DNA of 64,000 nt from Delphinus delphis (lineage: Eukaryota > Chordata > Mammalia > Artiodactyla > Delphinidae): NCBI RefSeq assembly GCF_949987515.2, contig NC_082702.1, positions 52,173,600 through 52,237,599 of the forward strand, read 5' to 3'. Position numbers and translations under genes: made by a program. The notes under the pieces were generated by a model. The model did not search any database, was not told the DNA's origin, and saw only the letters and a program-made list of their open reading frames with translations. Of this stretch, positions 33,616-46,359 are shown one piece after another (within the stretch, counting starts at the first letter, position 1; every line of letters starts with the position of its first letter).

Positions 33616-34769
33616 CTCTGAAGGAGGATTAAAGAACGTGGCCAGAATCCTTGGAGTCTGCAGGCCGCCGGGAGGGGCTCGGCCTGAAAGAGAGCACAGC
33701 CCAGGGCCCCTGAGGCTGCAGCCAGCCTACAGGACTCAGCAGGGCAGCGGCTTCTGACCCTGGGAGGCCTTTCGGATTTGTCTCCAATGGATTGACGGCA
33801 GTATCACCTGCTTTCCTGAGGTCAGCCCAAATAGCTCATCTCCAGCCGCGTTAGAGTGTTTGTCCTTGTCCAGGTTCCCTGGAAGCAGAGTCTGAGACAA
33901 GGATTTGTGTGCAGGGCATTTGTGAGGGAGGCTCTCAGGCAAAACCAGGAGGGCAGGGAGGGAAGCCGAATGGGGTGGAGAATGAAACAAGGCAAAGAAG
34001 TGGTTTCGGGAGGCATCCAGCTTCATTCAGCCTGATCCCATGGGGAGCTCTGGAGCATAAGCTGCACCCCAGAAATTGTCTCACTCAGAGCCCGGGGGGC
34101 TAGGCTGTTAGACCCCACAGTTATTGGCCAGTAGCCGCCCCATCGCAGCTGGGGGATGCCTGCATCAGCCTGGTAAGGATGGGCTGGGCACCCACAGCAT
34201 CTGCTGCGATGTTTCCCTATTGTTTCTGCTTCGCTGCATCCGTTCTGTCTTCTGACCAATGCTCCCCAGCCCCCGACTCCTACTCCTCGGGCTCTGAGTG
34301 GAGTTGACCAAACCCCAGCTCAGTCCTGGGCATGTGACTCAGGTCTGGTCAATCAAAGTGGGAAGACGTTTCTGTTTTTGAGAGGCTGCCAGTGTCCTCG
34401 CCTTCTCCAGCAGGGTGTCATCTAAATACCAGCTGAACACGGCTGCTGCAGACTTGTCCCCACGGTGACCTTGAGCATAACGCCCCTGCTGGCATTCACT
34501 GGCCTGCAGTTCTCCTCACAGCTGAAAGGGAGACAGAGAACGGAGCAGGGATGCTCCCTCAGACGTTGTGGCCACCCGCCTGGTCTTTTGTCCAGTTCTT
34601 CTCAAGTCCTTTGAGAAGGTAGGAAATGGCTTTGTCAAGTGAAAGATGGAATAAAAACAACTTCTGCCCCAACCAAAACCAGGTCATGAAGATGAAGCGA
34701 TTCGTTCCTGCCTGAATTCCCATTTCATTCACTGCACAAGAGAATGACACGGAAAGTGCGTGACGCTGA

Positions 34770-34895
34770 GAGAGGACCCTAGGCTCCAATCCCGCCCCTG
34801 CCACTTGTGAATGACTGCTTTGCACAAGCCACTTAACCTCTCTGAACCTCAGTTTCCTCACCTGTAAAGTGAGGGGATAAGAGCAGTCAATTTCC
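34770..34895 (+). repeat. MIR SINE
   Basis: GCACAAGCCACTTAACCTCT followed by GAACCTCAGTTTCCTCACCT and GTAAAGTGAGGGGATAAG. The remaining parts of 33616-35640 appear anonymous, with an LTR-like patch near 34250-34520. Confidence 0.75.
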
Positions 34896-35639
34896 ATGAT
34901 TCTTTCTAGTGCTGATAATGATCAGTGAATCCTGTGATTTTACAGCACACGTGCCACATCCCACTGTTATTAGCTTAGCCAGTGCTGACCACAACCCTAT
35001 GAGGATCCCCATATCACAGACGAGCAAACTGAGCTCAGAAAGTTGTGTGATGAGTCCCAGGGACACAGCTCCTGAGTGGGGGATGGAACATGGGCCCACA
35101 CGTCTGGACCCGAGTCCTGGGCCTTCTGTGTAATGTCATATTCCCTCACATGAGCCAGTGAGAGATCACTGACTCCTGCTGTGTCCAACCTATCCCCAGT
35201 CCTTTTAGTAGGAGCTTTAAAATAGCTCTCGAATCTCCCCACTTCTGTCTTCACGTCTACCCTAGTGCAAGTGAGCCAGACATTCTCCATTGGCCCCTGC
35301 AGCCCACTTGCCATCAACTCTGTGGCTCTGTGCGCCAGGGACTGATCTCCATAGACTGCATCACTGAGTCTCCACACCTGCCAATGGGCCCAGCCAATGG
35401 GGAGCCTTGAGAGGAGAGAGGTTGGGATAGTTATTCACCACTTTCCCTGCTCCTTACCAAATGGACTGCAGTTGGCAGAGGCCGTGTTCCTCTGGCCGAG
35501 GCCACAGCTCGTGCCGGGGGCACCTCTCCCGCAGCTGCAGCTCCCAAGGGGGTTCCAGAGATGCCATCCCCTTCTCTTACCCCTGCAGGCCTAAGAGGGA
35601 CAATGGCTTCCTCCTGTTGTAGTCCTGCATTGTCATCCC

Positions 35640-36330
35640 TGGTTGATCCCCTTATCCCTGCCCTTGTCTGTAAATAGACCCTTTATCCAACTCCCCTCCA
35701 TTCCCAATTTCAGTGAGCCATCTGCTTCCTTCAGGGACCCAGCTGATGGCCACGCTACCTTGAACTCTCACCTTGATTCCTGCAAGTGCCTAAGCAACCT
35801 CCCTGAGTCCTCTCTCGCCGCCTCCCGACCCCGCCCCAGCCGCTTCTCCACCCTGCTACCAGAGCGTTTGGAAGCAAAACGTGATCATGTTCCCAGCCTG
35901 CTTAAAAGTCTTGGGTGGCTTTCCAGAACTCTTAGGATAAAGGCCGAAATCATGTGTCTGACATAACCCTCAAGGCCCTGCCGGAGCCAGGCCCTGCCTG
36001 CTCTTCCGCCATGCTCCAGCCACACCAGCCTCTTTCACTTCCAGATTATTGTATGCTCCCTCCCTTTACTGTCTGTCCTGTCTCCCGCCCTCCCTTTTCC
36101 TGGCCAAGTTAATTCCTCTTCTGTCTTCACATCTCTGCTGAGGGCAGCCTTCCCTGATCCCGTGTCGGGGAAGATGTCATAGAGGCGTGCTCTCTCCTTC
36201 CATTCATTTGTGTGAACCACTGCTGATCACCAAGTAACCCCAGTGAGAACTGAGACTGGGTCTGGTTTTACCCACCACTGTATGTCCTACCCCTTAGTCA
36301 GTGTAGCCAGAGCTGGCACTCAGTACATGT
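35640..36330 (+). repeat. L2 LINE 3' region
   Basis: A long L2-like stretch: CCACGCTACCTTGAACTCTC, GTCTTGGGTGGCTTTCCAG, GACATAACCCTCAAGGCCCT, GCTGAGGGCAGCCTTCCCTG, ending near GCTGGCACTCAGTACATGTT. It ends about 45 bases from a REJ exon donor. Confidence 0.7.
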
Positions 36331-36374
36331 TGGCCAAACGGCAGCCCTGCAGGAGTTTGCTCTGGTGCTCCCAC

Positions 36375-36582
36375 CTGACTCGCGGCCTGAGTTCCAGGGG
36401 GTCAGACACACAGAGGCACTGCTTCTCCAGGTTCTCCAGCTCCCGGCCTCTCCAGACTGCCAGGCGCAGGGTAACAGCAGAGTCAGGCGTCGGCAGGCGG
36501 GACGGTGGCACTACCAACTCCCTCTGGTCTGTGCGGCGCAGCTGCCTCTCAACACAATCGCTCCACTGAGCCCAGCAGTGCC
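36375..36582 (-). CDS. PKD1L2: PKD1L2 exon: REJ domain
   Basis: Acceptor CTCTCTCTCAG, donor GTCAG/GTGGGA, 208 nt, fully open. It encodes [14 protein letters not shown], then [27 protein letters not shown] and [16 protein letters not shown]. The long REJ (receptor for egg jelly) module is the hallmark of polycystin-1 proteins and stretches up to the GAIN/GPS region. Incoming phase matches the exon before; it leaves two bases of a split codon for the next. Confidence 0.87.
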
Positions 36583-37224
36583 CTGAGAGAGAGAGAGGTA
36601 GGCCAACACTGTGATCCACCCAGGCACCTTGAACTTGACACATGTGGCTACCTTCTGGTTGGGGGTTTTTAGAAGAAATGGGTCATGGATAAGAAAATTG
36701 GTTCCAAATAGAGATTCTTTTTTTTTAGTTTCAGGTTGAAGGAATGGTGCCACAGAAGAATGTTTCTGGGGAAATGACCCCCGCTTCACCCAGACTCTGA
36801 GCAAACCTGCAGGATGTGTTGGCTTGTTTTGCATCAGTGACTTGCACTGGTGAGCAGGCCAGCACAGAGCAGGAGAGGCTCCCAGAGGATATACAGCCCC
36901 GCCTGGGAGAAGGCGCCTTCTTGTCCCTGGTGTAAGTGATTGTCCACAGCTGTTTGTCTCTGTGCGGTACATTGGGGACCTGGGAGGCTGTATCTCTATC
37001 TGGGACGCTGCATGTCATCTCGTGCTTTGTACCAACTCAGTAAGTCTCTGTGTCCTTTGCCCTTCAACTCTGTTGATTAATGTATATCCACTACTCCAAC
37101 TACCCCTGATGTGTAGTCATTCACAGGATATGCCTGGGGTCAGGTCATCAGCTCGATCACCTAAAACCTATATTTGTATCCTCTATTAATTCAGATAACA
37201 AGAACTAACATGCTGAAGGATGTC

Positions 37225-37640
37225 CTGAGCACTTACCGATTAATATCAAAAGACTTCAAATGTTACATGACTTTTGATCCAGTTATTCCATTTCTGGGAA
37301 CTTGTTTATGAAAGTAACCACAGCCGCAAGTAAAGATTGAACTGTAAGGATGTTCATTACAGCGTTGTTTATAAGGGCAAATCATTTGAAACAACCTCAG
37401 TGTCCAAAAAGAGGGCACTGGTAAATAAATGATCATGCAGCAACTTGACAGTCTATTATGCAGGTATTATGAAAATCAAGATGGAGAAGAAGATACCAAG
37501 ACATGAAAATATGTGGGATACATTGTTCAATGAAAAAAAAGGGTAACAAAAGCAATATGTACAGTATGAATGGCATTCATTTTATTTCTAGAAGAGTGTG
37601 CATAGCTAGGATATATCTGTATAAAAAGGAGAACAACCAT
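37225..37640 (+). repeat. L1-like 3' fragment
   Basis: TGATCCAGTTATTCCATTTC, AGCGTTGTTTATAAGGGCAA and CAACCTCAGTGTCCAAAAAG follow the usual old L1 3' UTR/ORF2 end pattern. Confidence 0.65.
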
Positions 37641-38095
37641 TTCTTAAAAATAAGTACTGGTGGTACCATCTTGGTTTGTCAGAAAAGACCTCATCACTTC
37701 CTCCTTCTAAACTATCTTCTCAGTGGCATACCAAGAGCGTGGAGGTTAAAAGAGGGGTTCAGTCCAAGAGGGGAGGAGTATTTTACCACTAATGTTGTTT
37801 GTGGTGACAGTAAAAAAGCAGGCTGGTTTTAGGGCTTAACTGTTGTTCCTAAATTCTCTACAGATAGTGCCTCTCCTGGTTGCCTGCATTCAGGGCCACC
37901 CCCATCGTGGTTTGCCACTGCTTCCACCCACCTCCCATTTCTATGGAATTCACAATCTCTGGCACGTACAAGGCACACAAAACGTCAAGCATGAGTAATC
38001 CTGGTGTGAAGGTTAAGAAAAACAGCAGCAAAAGCTGACCGTTGTCCATCACTCCGTGGTGAGATAGGACGGTTCAGAGTTCTAAGGTCACCTAC

Positions 38096-38209
38096 CACAT
38101 GCCCACTGGAAGCAAAAGTCCTTGTTACTATCTGGCCAGCCCAGAGTCACTGTTGTGAAAGGATCCAAGTACTGACCTGGTTCCACGCACAGCTCCACAT
38201 CCCCTCTAT
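38096..38209 (-). CDS. PKD1L2: PKD1L2 exon: start of the REJ region
   Basis: The frame gives [29 protein letters not shown] and FCFQWACG, ending at donor CATGTG/GTAGGT, in phase with the next exon. The upstream border is ambiguous: the first AG after the pyrimidine tract (TTTTTCTGCAG) would put a TAG in frame, while an AG four bases further on gives the correct phase, so that one is used here. The Cys-rich, receptor-like composition suits the extracellular part before the REJ domain. Either the acceptor has slipped in this lineage or the first AG marks another small lesion. Confidence 0.78.
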
Positions 38210-38999
38210 CTCTCTGCAGAAAAAGCAGCTGGCTGGTGAGACGCCCTCCACAGCTGGCACCCCACCTTGCGCCCCAGAGCAGTCTGTGCCAGGGGTGGCC
38301 ACAGTGTGAGGCATGGAGTGGAGACAGACCTGTCTGATCCCCCTAGCCTGCAGGGGATGGATCACTGGGTAAGTGACTAGGCCAAGTGCGGGCTGGGTGC
38401 CAAGGGTTCATCATGCGTTCAGCTGCATGAACAGAGCCTGCTCTGGGCCAGGCCCAGTGCTTGAGGCCTGGAGATAGAGGAATAGAGAGCCAGCCCCTGC
38501 CCTTATACCTAGTCTGACAGACAAGGAACCCAACAATTAAAATGCAGAGTGCTAACTGCTGCAGTAGAGAGGGCTCAGGGGATCGTGATAATAGATGAGG
38601 GAGGAAGTAGGTTGAGAACGCCTGTTCCCCCTAAGGATTTGACAGTGTCTGACTCCTGGGGCTGCTGTGGATCAGATGAGAAAAACGAGTGACGCGCTTC
38701 CTCTTGTGTCTGGAGCAGAGGACAGCGCGGAGCTATTACCTCTACACAGCAGACAGCTGGTGTCAGGGCAAGCTTCCCAGAGGACAGGACCCCAGGGCTA
38801 TGGAGCCGGGGAAGGAGGAGGAGTGAGGGCGAGCTGGGGCAACGATGGAGAGCACGTGGATTCAAGGAAAGGGGTTGGCAGGCATGTGGTGTGTTCCAGG
38901 ATCAGTTCTGGTTAGACCTGTTAAACAGCTCAGGCCCAGAGGGCTTGTCCTGGGAATAACAGGAGGCTGTGGCAGAACTCAGTCCCCAGGGGTCTCTCT

Positions 39000-39470
39000 G
39001 GTTTGAGAATAAAGCTCAACCCCCTTGCCTTGGCACCTGAGGCCCCATGTGATTTGGCCTCTGTCCGTCTCTATAATCTCCTACATCCTCCCCGCCTCCA
39101 ACAGCAGGCCTCAGGGCCTTCTCATCTACATACCTAGACAGCTCTTGTTCTGCTTCCAGGATGGCTGGCTGTCCTATCTTCAGGTCCCCACTTAAATGTT
39201 ACCTCTCAAGAGCCCATGTCTGATCACATTTGCTAGTCCACCCTCTGCTAGTTGCTGTCACTGCACTGTATTGGTTCTAGTTAGATGCATCACAGTTCTT
39301 AATTATATGCTAACTTGTGAGTTAGTCTCACCCGCTAAGCTTCCTGAAGGCAGGGACCACATCTGTTTATTCACCATTGTTTCCCCAGCCCCTAATACCA
39401 ATCCTTGAACATTGTAGAGGCACAATAAATCTTGTTATTGAATAAATGCATGCATGAGCAATGTCAAGAG
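39000..39470 (+). repeat. L2 LINE 3' end
   Basis: CCCCATGTGATTTGGCCTCT, CAGGGCCTTCTCATCTACAT, TTCCTGAAGGCAGGGACCAC and CACAATAAATCTTGTTATTG in L2 order. Confidence 0.8.
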
Positions 39471-39489
39471 CAAGGAGTCAAAGACTTAG

Positions 39490-39830
39490 TCTTGCTATAA
39501 ATACCAAAAGACCTGGGCCTTTTTTCTCATATAAGCATTAAAAGCCATGAATTTCCATCCGAGCACTGCCTTAGCTGTATCCCATAAATTTGGATAGGTT
39601 GTGTTGTCATTATCACTTAAAATATTTTAAAATATCCTTGTGATTTTTTCTTTGACCCATTGATCTTTTTTTTTAAGAAGTGTGCTGTTTAATTTCCAAG
39701 ATGTCTGAGAGATATCTACGTATCCTAGATAACTTATTATTGATTTATAACATGCTGCTGTTGTGGTTAGAGGACATGCTTCATTTGATTTCAATCCCTC
39801 TGGGTTTCTTTTTAAAAAGAAGAAGCCTCA
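39490..39830 (-). repeat. L1 ORF2 fragment
   Basis: CCATAAATTTGGATAGGTTG, TTCTTTGACCCATTGATC, GCTGTTTAATTTCCAAGATG and GATTTCAATCCCTCTGGG are the reverse complement of L1 ORF2 coding text. Heavily decayed. Confidence 0.7.
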
Positions 39831-40474
39831 GTGATTGCTAGTGCTCTGCTGTTAGCACCAAAAAGCCCAAATTCAAAACTAAAACAGAGTACTTAGACAT
39901 CTTTTTCTTGTGAGGTTAAGTGTTTTAAAAAAAATACTCACATTCTTTTCCTGAGCCTTTGTTCCAGGTGGTTCTTGGAGACTGAAGGGAGCTATGAACA
40001 CAGTAGGGATGGGTGTCAGACGTTGGTGGTGTTTATAAGGTCACCAAAGGGCAGAGTCAGAGGGTACGCTGAGGATGCCCTGGGAGTATCTGCCTGTCTT
40101 TGGAAATGGTTTAGGGACACGCAGAGAATATTCAGGTTGTAGGAAATGGGTCAAAAGCAAAACCGTCATGTTCACCGCTGGGCTATAGACACCTCTTTGG
40201 CGGATAAGAAAGAGGCGGGCAGCTGCCAATGGCAGGTAGAACAAGATTAAGGTCAGACTTGCAGCTGTTCGCCATTAATGTTTACCTGCCAGTTGAAGGG
40301 TGAGGGTGGGGAGCCCTCATCTCATATGCTATTTTCTGTGGTGCAAATGTTCCCATACAGGCAGATTTCAGGATACCAAGGTGACCTCACTGAATGCATA
40401 GTGGGAGAGATGGGCACAACCAGCTCTGGCAGGCTGGTAGGAGCTGGACTCAGCACGCCATGGTGTGTTTCTGG

Positions 40475-40640
40475 ATCCATTCATTGGCGTCTTAATGGCT
40501 GTGCGAACCTCGGCAGGTTAGTTACTCTTTCTGAGTCTTAGGTGCCTCATCCGTAAAGAAGGCTGAAGGCAGCCCTTATTTCTCAAAGCTCCAGGAGGAC
40601 TGAATGCTGTGCTGTATATATTAGTGCTTTGTCATCTATT
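40475..40640 (+). repeat. MIR-like fragment
   Basis: GTGCGAACCTCGGCAGGTTA, TTCTGAGTCTTAGGTGCCTC and ATCCGTAAAGAAGG. 40640-41150 holds no recognised feature. Confidence 0.5.
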
Positions 40641-41154
40641 CATCTGTAAAGAATATTAGTGTGTCAAGTTAAAAAAAATGGAAAAGGTACTCTCAGCTGA
40701 TATGCTCTGAAGATACTGAAATGTGAGTTTGATTAATATCTAATTAAAGTGTAGTGATTAAGTTAAGCACTTAGGGTTGGTCGTTCCATGTGATTCGCTA
40801 GGCCCTGGTGACTTGGATGTTTTAAGATCAGGGTATTACTGATCTTTAAAGAATTCCCTCTCAGTGAATTCTTATTCTCACAATGATAAGTTTGAAGGTC
40901 TGTAAAATCATACAAAACAAAGCTAAAATGCCAGACACAGAGATCTTTCTTAACCGTAAGAAGGAAGATGGTCCAATAACCCTGAATGAAGAAATCCAGA
41001 GAAATTGTCGCTACCCTGATCCTGCCATGAATTAGCTGAGTGACTTTTGCAAAGTCAATTAACCTCCCTGGACCTCAAATTCCATACGTGGAAACTCCTA
41101 GGAGGACTGTGGACAGTAAGTAGAACGGATATCTCATATTTTCTTCCCCCGTCC

Positions 41155-42180
41155 AGGCATCCACGCCCCCTTCTTTTGATAATGGCACTGACAGATGATA
41201 TTTTCCCTGGGGAACCATCCCTCCCCACCCTCAGTCCTTTGGGTGAATCTGATCCTACGTCATGTTCCGGGGTGGACGTGTGATCCTGGTCTGCCCTGAG
41301 TACCACTGCCCTCTGGTCTCAGCAACAGGTCTAGGAGGGACCATGAACCAAGCTTAGACAAGTGAGAGGCAGCCTCAGGACTTGTTCTGAAAATATCAAC
41401 ACAGAGATGCTCTTTCTCCTCTGGGGTTAAGGACTGAAGCCTGCAGCCATCTTGCTACTACTTGGGAAGAGGGAGTCGGACTGAAGCCAACATAGAACAA
41501 AGAGATGGAGAGAGGCAGATTTCCGAAGACATTGCGTGGCTGGATCCTGCTGTGCCTAAACCCTGGACTTTTATTTTCTGAGTTGATAAAATTTCCTTTG
41601 GCTTGAGCCATTTTGAACTTCTTTTCTTTCTCTTGCTACTCAAAAGTCCGGGCAAACACAGTCAAGGTGAATTTTAAGACAGTGACATCTACTATTGGCT
41701 GCCTACCAACAGCCAATACCCTGCTCTTCCTCTTGGCTGTCAGAATCCATCTTCTCCCACAGAGCCTAAAAATGCTGGATTCCCAGCATCCCTTACAGCT
41801 GGGCACCTGACCCAACTTTGGCCAATGGTATCTAAAGGGAAGATTGCTGGGGACTAGTGGGAAAGACTTTTTTCCCTAATATAAAGAGATGCACAGGGGG
41901 ACATGGGTTTCTGCTGCTGCTGGATAATGCTGGGTTGACAGGTGATGTCTGGAACTGCGGCAGCCATCTTGATTGCATGAGACACAAGCCTAAGGACCAA
42001 GTGAAATCTCTGAGGGTGGCAGAGCAGAATGACAGACTGAGCCTGGGTCCTCACTGGTGACACTGAGCCACTGAACCAACCTGGGAACTAACTTCTTAGT
42101 TATGTAAGATAATAAGACTTGAACTTAAAGCCACTTATGTTGGGCTTTCTATTATTTGAAGCCTAAAGCAGTGCAACTAA
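41155..42180 (+). mobile_element. Two adjacent LTR-like old repeats
   Basis: 41155-41610 contains GCAGCCATCTTGCTACTACT and TTTTCTGAGTTGATAAAATT; 41700-42180 contains GGCAGCCATCTTGATTGCAT, GTAAGATAATAAGACTTGAA and ends GCAACTAATACA. Both have the shape of MLT1-like or related solo LTRs; no coding part. Confidence 0.5.
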
Positions 42181-42397
42181 TACAAATTCGAATGTTTTAG
42201 AATTCTGTATCAATGGTTGGATGTTCTGTTGCTTACATTATTGCCTATTTAGAGTAACCAGAGAATTCTTAATATCTGTGAAACAAAATAAGCATTCAAA
42301 GCTCTGTTTTGAGGGCCCCCTCACTAGATTCCCGAGGAAGTGCAATGCCCTAAACTCCTGGTCACAAGTTTTATACCCCCTTGCAGAAAATTCTTAC

Positions 42398-42475
42398 CTG
42401 TGACAGTGATGCTTCCAATTTTCAAACTCAAGTTTGAGAAGGCGTTCCTCACCAGCACAGTGACCAGAAAGGTGC
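42398..42475 (-). CDS. PKD1L2: PKD1L2 exon: end of PKD-like segment
   Basis: A 78-nt exon with acceptor GCATTGCAG and donor CACAG/GTAAGA. It reads [19 protein letters not shown] then IGSITVTG, the last strands of an Ig-like PKD fold with one N-glycosylation site. It begins with two and ends with one base of split codons, agreeing with its left neighbour and, using the later of two AG sites, with its right one. No lesion is visible. Confidence 0.85.
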
Positions 42476-43479
42476 CTGCAATGCAAAGGGTGGAGAATTA
42501 TGGGCATTGTAATAAATTGTTTAACTTGCTCTGAGAGAGTTCTCCCAGCCTGTGCTTCTCCAGTCCTCTGATGGCAGTATCTGACTCTTTCATCATCAAA
42601 GCATTTAATGTATCCCTGATGTATGCCAGGCATGGTGCAAGGCTCTGGGGACACAGAGATGAATGAAACATGGTCCTTGTCCTCAAGGCCTTATGGTCTA
42701 GTAGGCATGTGGGACACTCCAGTGTGGGAATCGGCATGGAAGGCAGTGTGGGCATGGGGTTGGGGGTCTGCTTCTACCTTGGGGGAGAAAGAAATGGTTA
42801 ATGAGGTGGGGCAGGGGCTAGAGCTGAAGTTCAGAGGATGAGCAGGTGCTCATTTGCCAGATGAGAGAGGAGATTCCAGCAGAAGGAGGCCAATTACACG
42901 GTTTTAAAAGGGTCGAGAGAGTGGGGAGGGGAGAGGAGGATTTGTCAGAAGACTTGGAGAGAGCCGCTGCTACATGAGTATCCCCGCCCCCCTGCCTCCC
43001 TCATGGGGAAGAGGTGGTGGGTGCTACCTTCTTCTCTTCTCAAGCCTGGAGAGAAGGTCTTCAGAGAGGGCCCTTGGTGAGCTGGGTATGTGTTCTTTGA
43101 GGCTGGGAACCCCCATGGACAGGTTCCTTACTCATGCCCTTGGAATGATCTATGACGGGTGGAGGAGAGGGAAGGGGAGAGAGGAAAGGCAGCATTTCTG
43201 CATTTGGGAAATGACTACAGTCGGCTGGAAGCAGCCAAGGACTGGGTGAGAATTTTCTAAGGACCAGATGTTAGCCTTGGCGGCGGGGAGGCGGTGGAGA
43301 GGGTAGAGAGAACGAGGAGAACAGAGAAAGGGACCCTGTTGGTGACAGGAGAGCCCTGGACTGAGTGAATTCTTATTCTCAGACAGTTGTAGCTGTCTGA
43401 CATCTATAGTTGTCAGTTGTCTATGAGCCTCAAGAGCCCATGGAAGCTCCTACGAGAGGCGGCTGCAAACATCTGCTGG

Positions 43480-44035
43480 GCGGTGAGAGCAAGGCCAGCG
43501 CCACCAAGTGAGCACCTTCCTGTCCTGCCTGGTTCCCTGTCCTTCCCCCCTCACTCCCTTCATCCCTGGAGGTGTCCAGTCTGTTTTTCTCATGGGGAGG
43601 AGAAGACTGCTTATCATCTAAGAGAGAGCCCCAAAGTCACAGGGTGTATGGAGAGTTTATCTCTTACCTCCTACCAAGTAGCTTTTATAGGAGACAAAAA
43701 TTAATTTGAATTACAGCCTCTTTATTATATTTGCCATTGTCGTTCCATTTCATTTCCAGATTCTTCCTGTTCCAAACTGTACCTTTGGTACCTGGCAAAA
43801 TTGCGATGTTTCTCTTCTTGACTCTGTCGTTCCTTCTGCCATCTCTTTTGCCACATCCCTTGCTGAGGGCATGGTAGCCCATACCTGCACATCATTACCC
43901 CCTTTCTCACACACCTCTGAGGTCCAGGGTAGCGGACCTGGGTGGGCTGGAGACTCTGCCACCTTCATCACTTTCCTGCCTGCTGACCTCACCACACTGC
44001 CCTCAGAGACACTCTGTTCTTTCCAGACTAAATGC
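43480..44035 (+). repeat. L2-like fragments
   Basis: GTTCCCTGTCCTTCCCCCCT, CTGCTGACCTCACCACACTG and similar text fit an L2 interior, interrupted by anonymous sequence. The adjoining 42840-43480 shows nothing definite. Confidence 0.45.
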
Positions 44036-44249
44036 ACGTCAGCTGTGGCCTCCTGCCCTGGCTGGTGCCAGCCGGTCTGCTGCCCTATCTCTATTCCAGG
44101 CAGCCTCCTGATACCTCCTCTCTTGTCCCTCTCTCTCTTCCACCCTTTAGTTTTTACCCATCTCTCCCCCGCAGGGCGTGGACTGCAGTTTCCCGAAACA
44201 CATTCTCCTCTAGAAATGATGGAAGAAATCCAAGTACTCCCGCTCTCTT

Positions 44250-44465
44250 CCAGTGGTTCTCAGTGGGGGTGATTTTGCTCCCCAGGGCACAGTTGGCAAT
44301 GTCTGGAGACATCTGTAGTTGTCATGACTCGGAGGCTGGGGCTACTGGCACCCAGTGGGTCGAGGCCAGGGATGCTGCTAAGCATCCTACAGTGGACAGG
44401 ACGGTCCCCACAACAAAGAATTATCTTGTCCCAAATGTCAGAAGTGCCAAAGTTGAGAATCCCTG
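44250..44465 (+). mobile_element. MER5A hAT-Charlie MITE
   Basis: Nearly full copy: CCAGTGGTTCTCAGTGGGGG, GGCAATGTCTGGAGACATCT, GGCCAGGGATGCTGCTAAGC, CAACAAAGAATTATCTTGTC and GTTGAGAATCCC end. Confidence 0.88.
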
Positions 44466-44648
44466 TGACTATAAGTTCTATAACTGCAAGTAATGTCTGT
44501 CTCTTCCTTATTTTGTGACCCAGGCTGGATGCTGTGAACCATCTTTTTGTCTGGGACACACTGAAAAACTGGCTGGCAGAACCCTGGACACCAAGTCAGG
44601 AAGGGAAGAGGAGGGAGGTTTGGAAGGGGAGCCACAAACTCCAAGTAC

Positions 44649-45051
44649 CTTCAAGAGGAACTGCCACGTGGTAAGTCCCAAATGGCCCCCCAAGGCTCTC
44701 TTTCTCATGGGAGAAGGTTGCATTGAGTCCTGCCACCTCAAAGTTCAGCCTCTCCGGGATACCGTGAGCCGCCGAGACATTGACCAGTAGGTCCTGTCCA
44801 AGCTCCAAGTTGCCAGAGCCCAGGAGGCCTGCAGGCCTGACAGGGGCTCCACGAAGTGGATGGTGATGTTTCTGGAGGGGGCAGAGGTGGTGATGTTGCT
44901 GGTGGCTCAGATCTCCAAGTGGTGCATCCCTGGGCCCATCCGTTGCTGGACTGCTCCATCCAGGGTCACACTGTAGGGGAGCGGGCCCCTCTGCGTGGTG
45001 AGCTCAGCCAGGTTGTGTTACCTGACAGCACAGTGTAAGTCACCCCTGTTC
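44649..45051 (-). pseudogene. PKD1L2: PKD1L2 exon: extracellular PKD-like segment with two frameshifts and a TGA
   Basis: Acceptor TTACTCCACCTAG and donor CTTGAAG/GTACTT bound 403 nt. The first frame gives [14 protein letters not shown]; the protein then continues one base off as [19 protein letters not shown] and [10 protein letters not shown], followed by an in-frame TGA at 44907-44909 and [20 protein letters not shown]. After LSGLQASW the frame shifts again, continuing as [19 protein letters not shown] and [13 protein letters not shown] to VAVPLEG. Each shift fits loss of one C (near 45011 and 44817). Restoring both gives 405 nt and the correct phase to the next exon. Several N-x-S/T sites suit an extracellular stretch. 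Confidence 0.9.
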
Positions 45052-45264
45052 CTAGGTGGAGTAAGACACATTTAAGAATGTCAGTCATGCAGTAGATTAT
45101 ACTGAGGTAGTTCAGACTCCAGTTGTAAAGTCAGATTCCACATATAGACATAGATATGGATATAAAGACATATGTAAGGATATATCCTCCCCACCCAAAT
45201 ATTAAAACGGATTATCTCTGAGTATTGGGTTCATGAGTGATTTTTCTTTCAGGGCCCTCTCTGC

Positions 45265-45470
45265 TCACCTGCATATTCTAATTATTTTATTTATTTTATT
45301 TTATTTATTTGGCTGCGCCGGGTCTTAATTGCAGCACACAGGATCTTCGTTGCCACGTGCGGGTTCTTAGTGGCAGCATGCAGGATCTAGTTCCCTGATG
45401 AGGGATCAAACCTGGGCCCCCTGCATTGGGAGCGCGGAGTCTTAACCACTGGACACCAGGGAAGTCCCTC
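45265..45470 (-). mobile_element. CHR-type SINE with TTTAT tail
   Basis: Minus copy: (TTTATTTTA)n tail, GGCTGCGCCGGGTCTTAATT, GTTCTTAGTGGCAGCATGCA, TTAACCACTGGACACCAGGG and AAGTCCC. Confidence 0.88.
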
Positions 45471-46359
45471 TAATTATTTATACTATGCATGTGTTACCGT
45501 AAACTTAAAAGTTTGTAGTAAAAACCTCAGAACATTTTGTTGATAGAGATATCCTTGTGGCGAGGAAGGCTCAAAAGGTAGCATCTCTTAAGGGTGTGGC
45601 TGGTTTTTATGCATGAGAATTAGCCTCCAGTCTTGTCTTAAGTCGAAGCAGTGAAGCCCTTTCCATCTCCATGACTAACTGCCTGAAACCCTGCCCAACG
45701 AGAGAACTCAGCCTGTTCACATTAAGATGGGCTCCCTTACGGACTGGGGCTGGTTATCCTAACTGGATGCTAAATATTGTGGTTGACTCTTAAAAAATAT
45801 GATTTAAACCACTAAATTAAGATTCTTTCCAATAGAAACCAAGCTAGTATATTTCTTGTTTGAGTGATGCTACTGTTGCTGCTGATGGTGTTGACATAAG
45901 CCCTCTGAGAACAGGAGCCCTGACTTTCATGTTTATTGCTGCCTCCCCCCATACCTGACAAAGAGTAGTCACTCAATTATGTTTGTAGAATGAAAAAAGA
46001 TTATCTTAAGTTTTTCCAGGTGCGCCTAGCAAGCTATCTTCAGCCAACAAGCACACCAGAACAGAAAGGAGCCCCAAGCACTGTGTTTAAGGTCCCGCTT
46101 TAGATCCATGAAGTTACTGCTCTGAGTGAGGCTCTGGGTGGTATGAGGTTGGACTGAGACATGTCCTCACCTCCACAGCTCTGTGCCACTCAGTTTATAT
46201 CAACAGGTCTCTGTCCAGATCTCAGACTGGACCTGTGCCTTGAGGAAAGATACTGCCTTCGGTGAGGATGGGAGAGTCTATTGACAGAAGGGGTGATAGT
46301 CAAAATATTTAACAACTGAAACTGCATGGGCACCAGCTAAGTAGAATGATGTTCTGATA

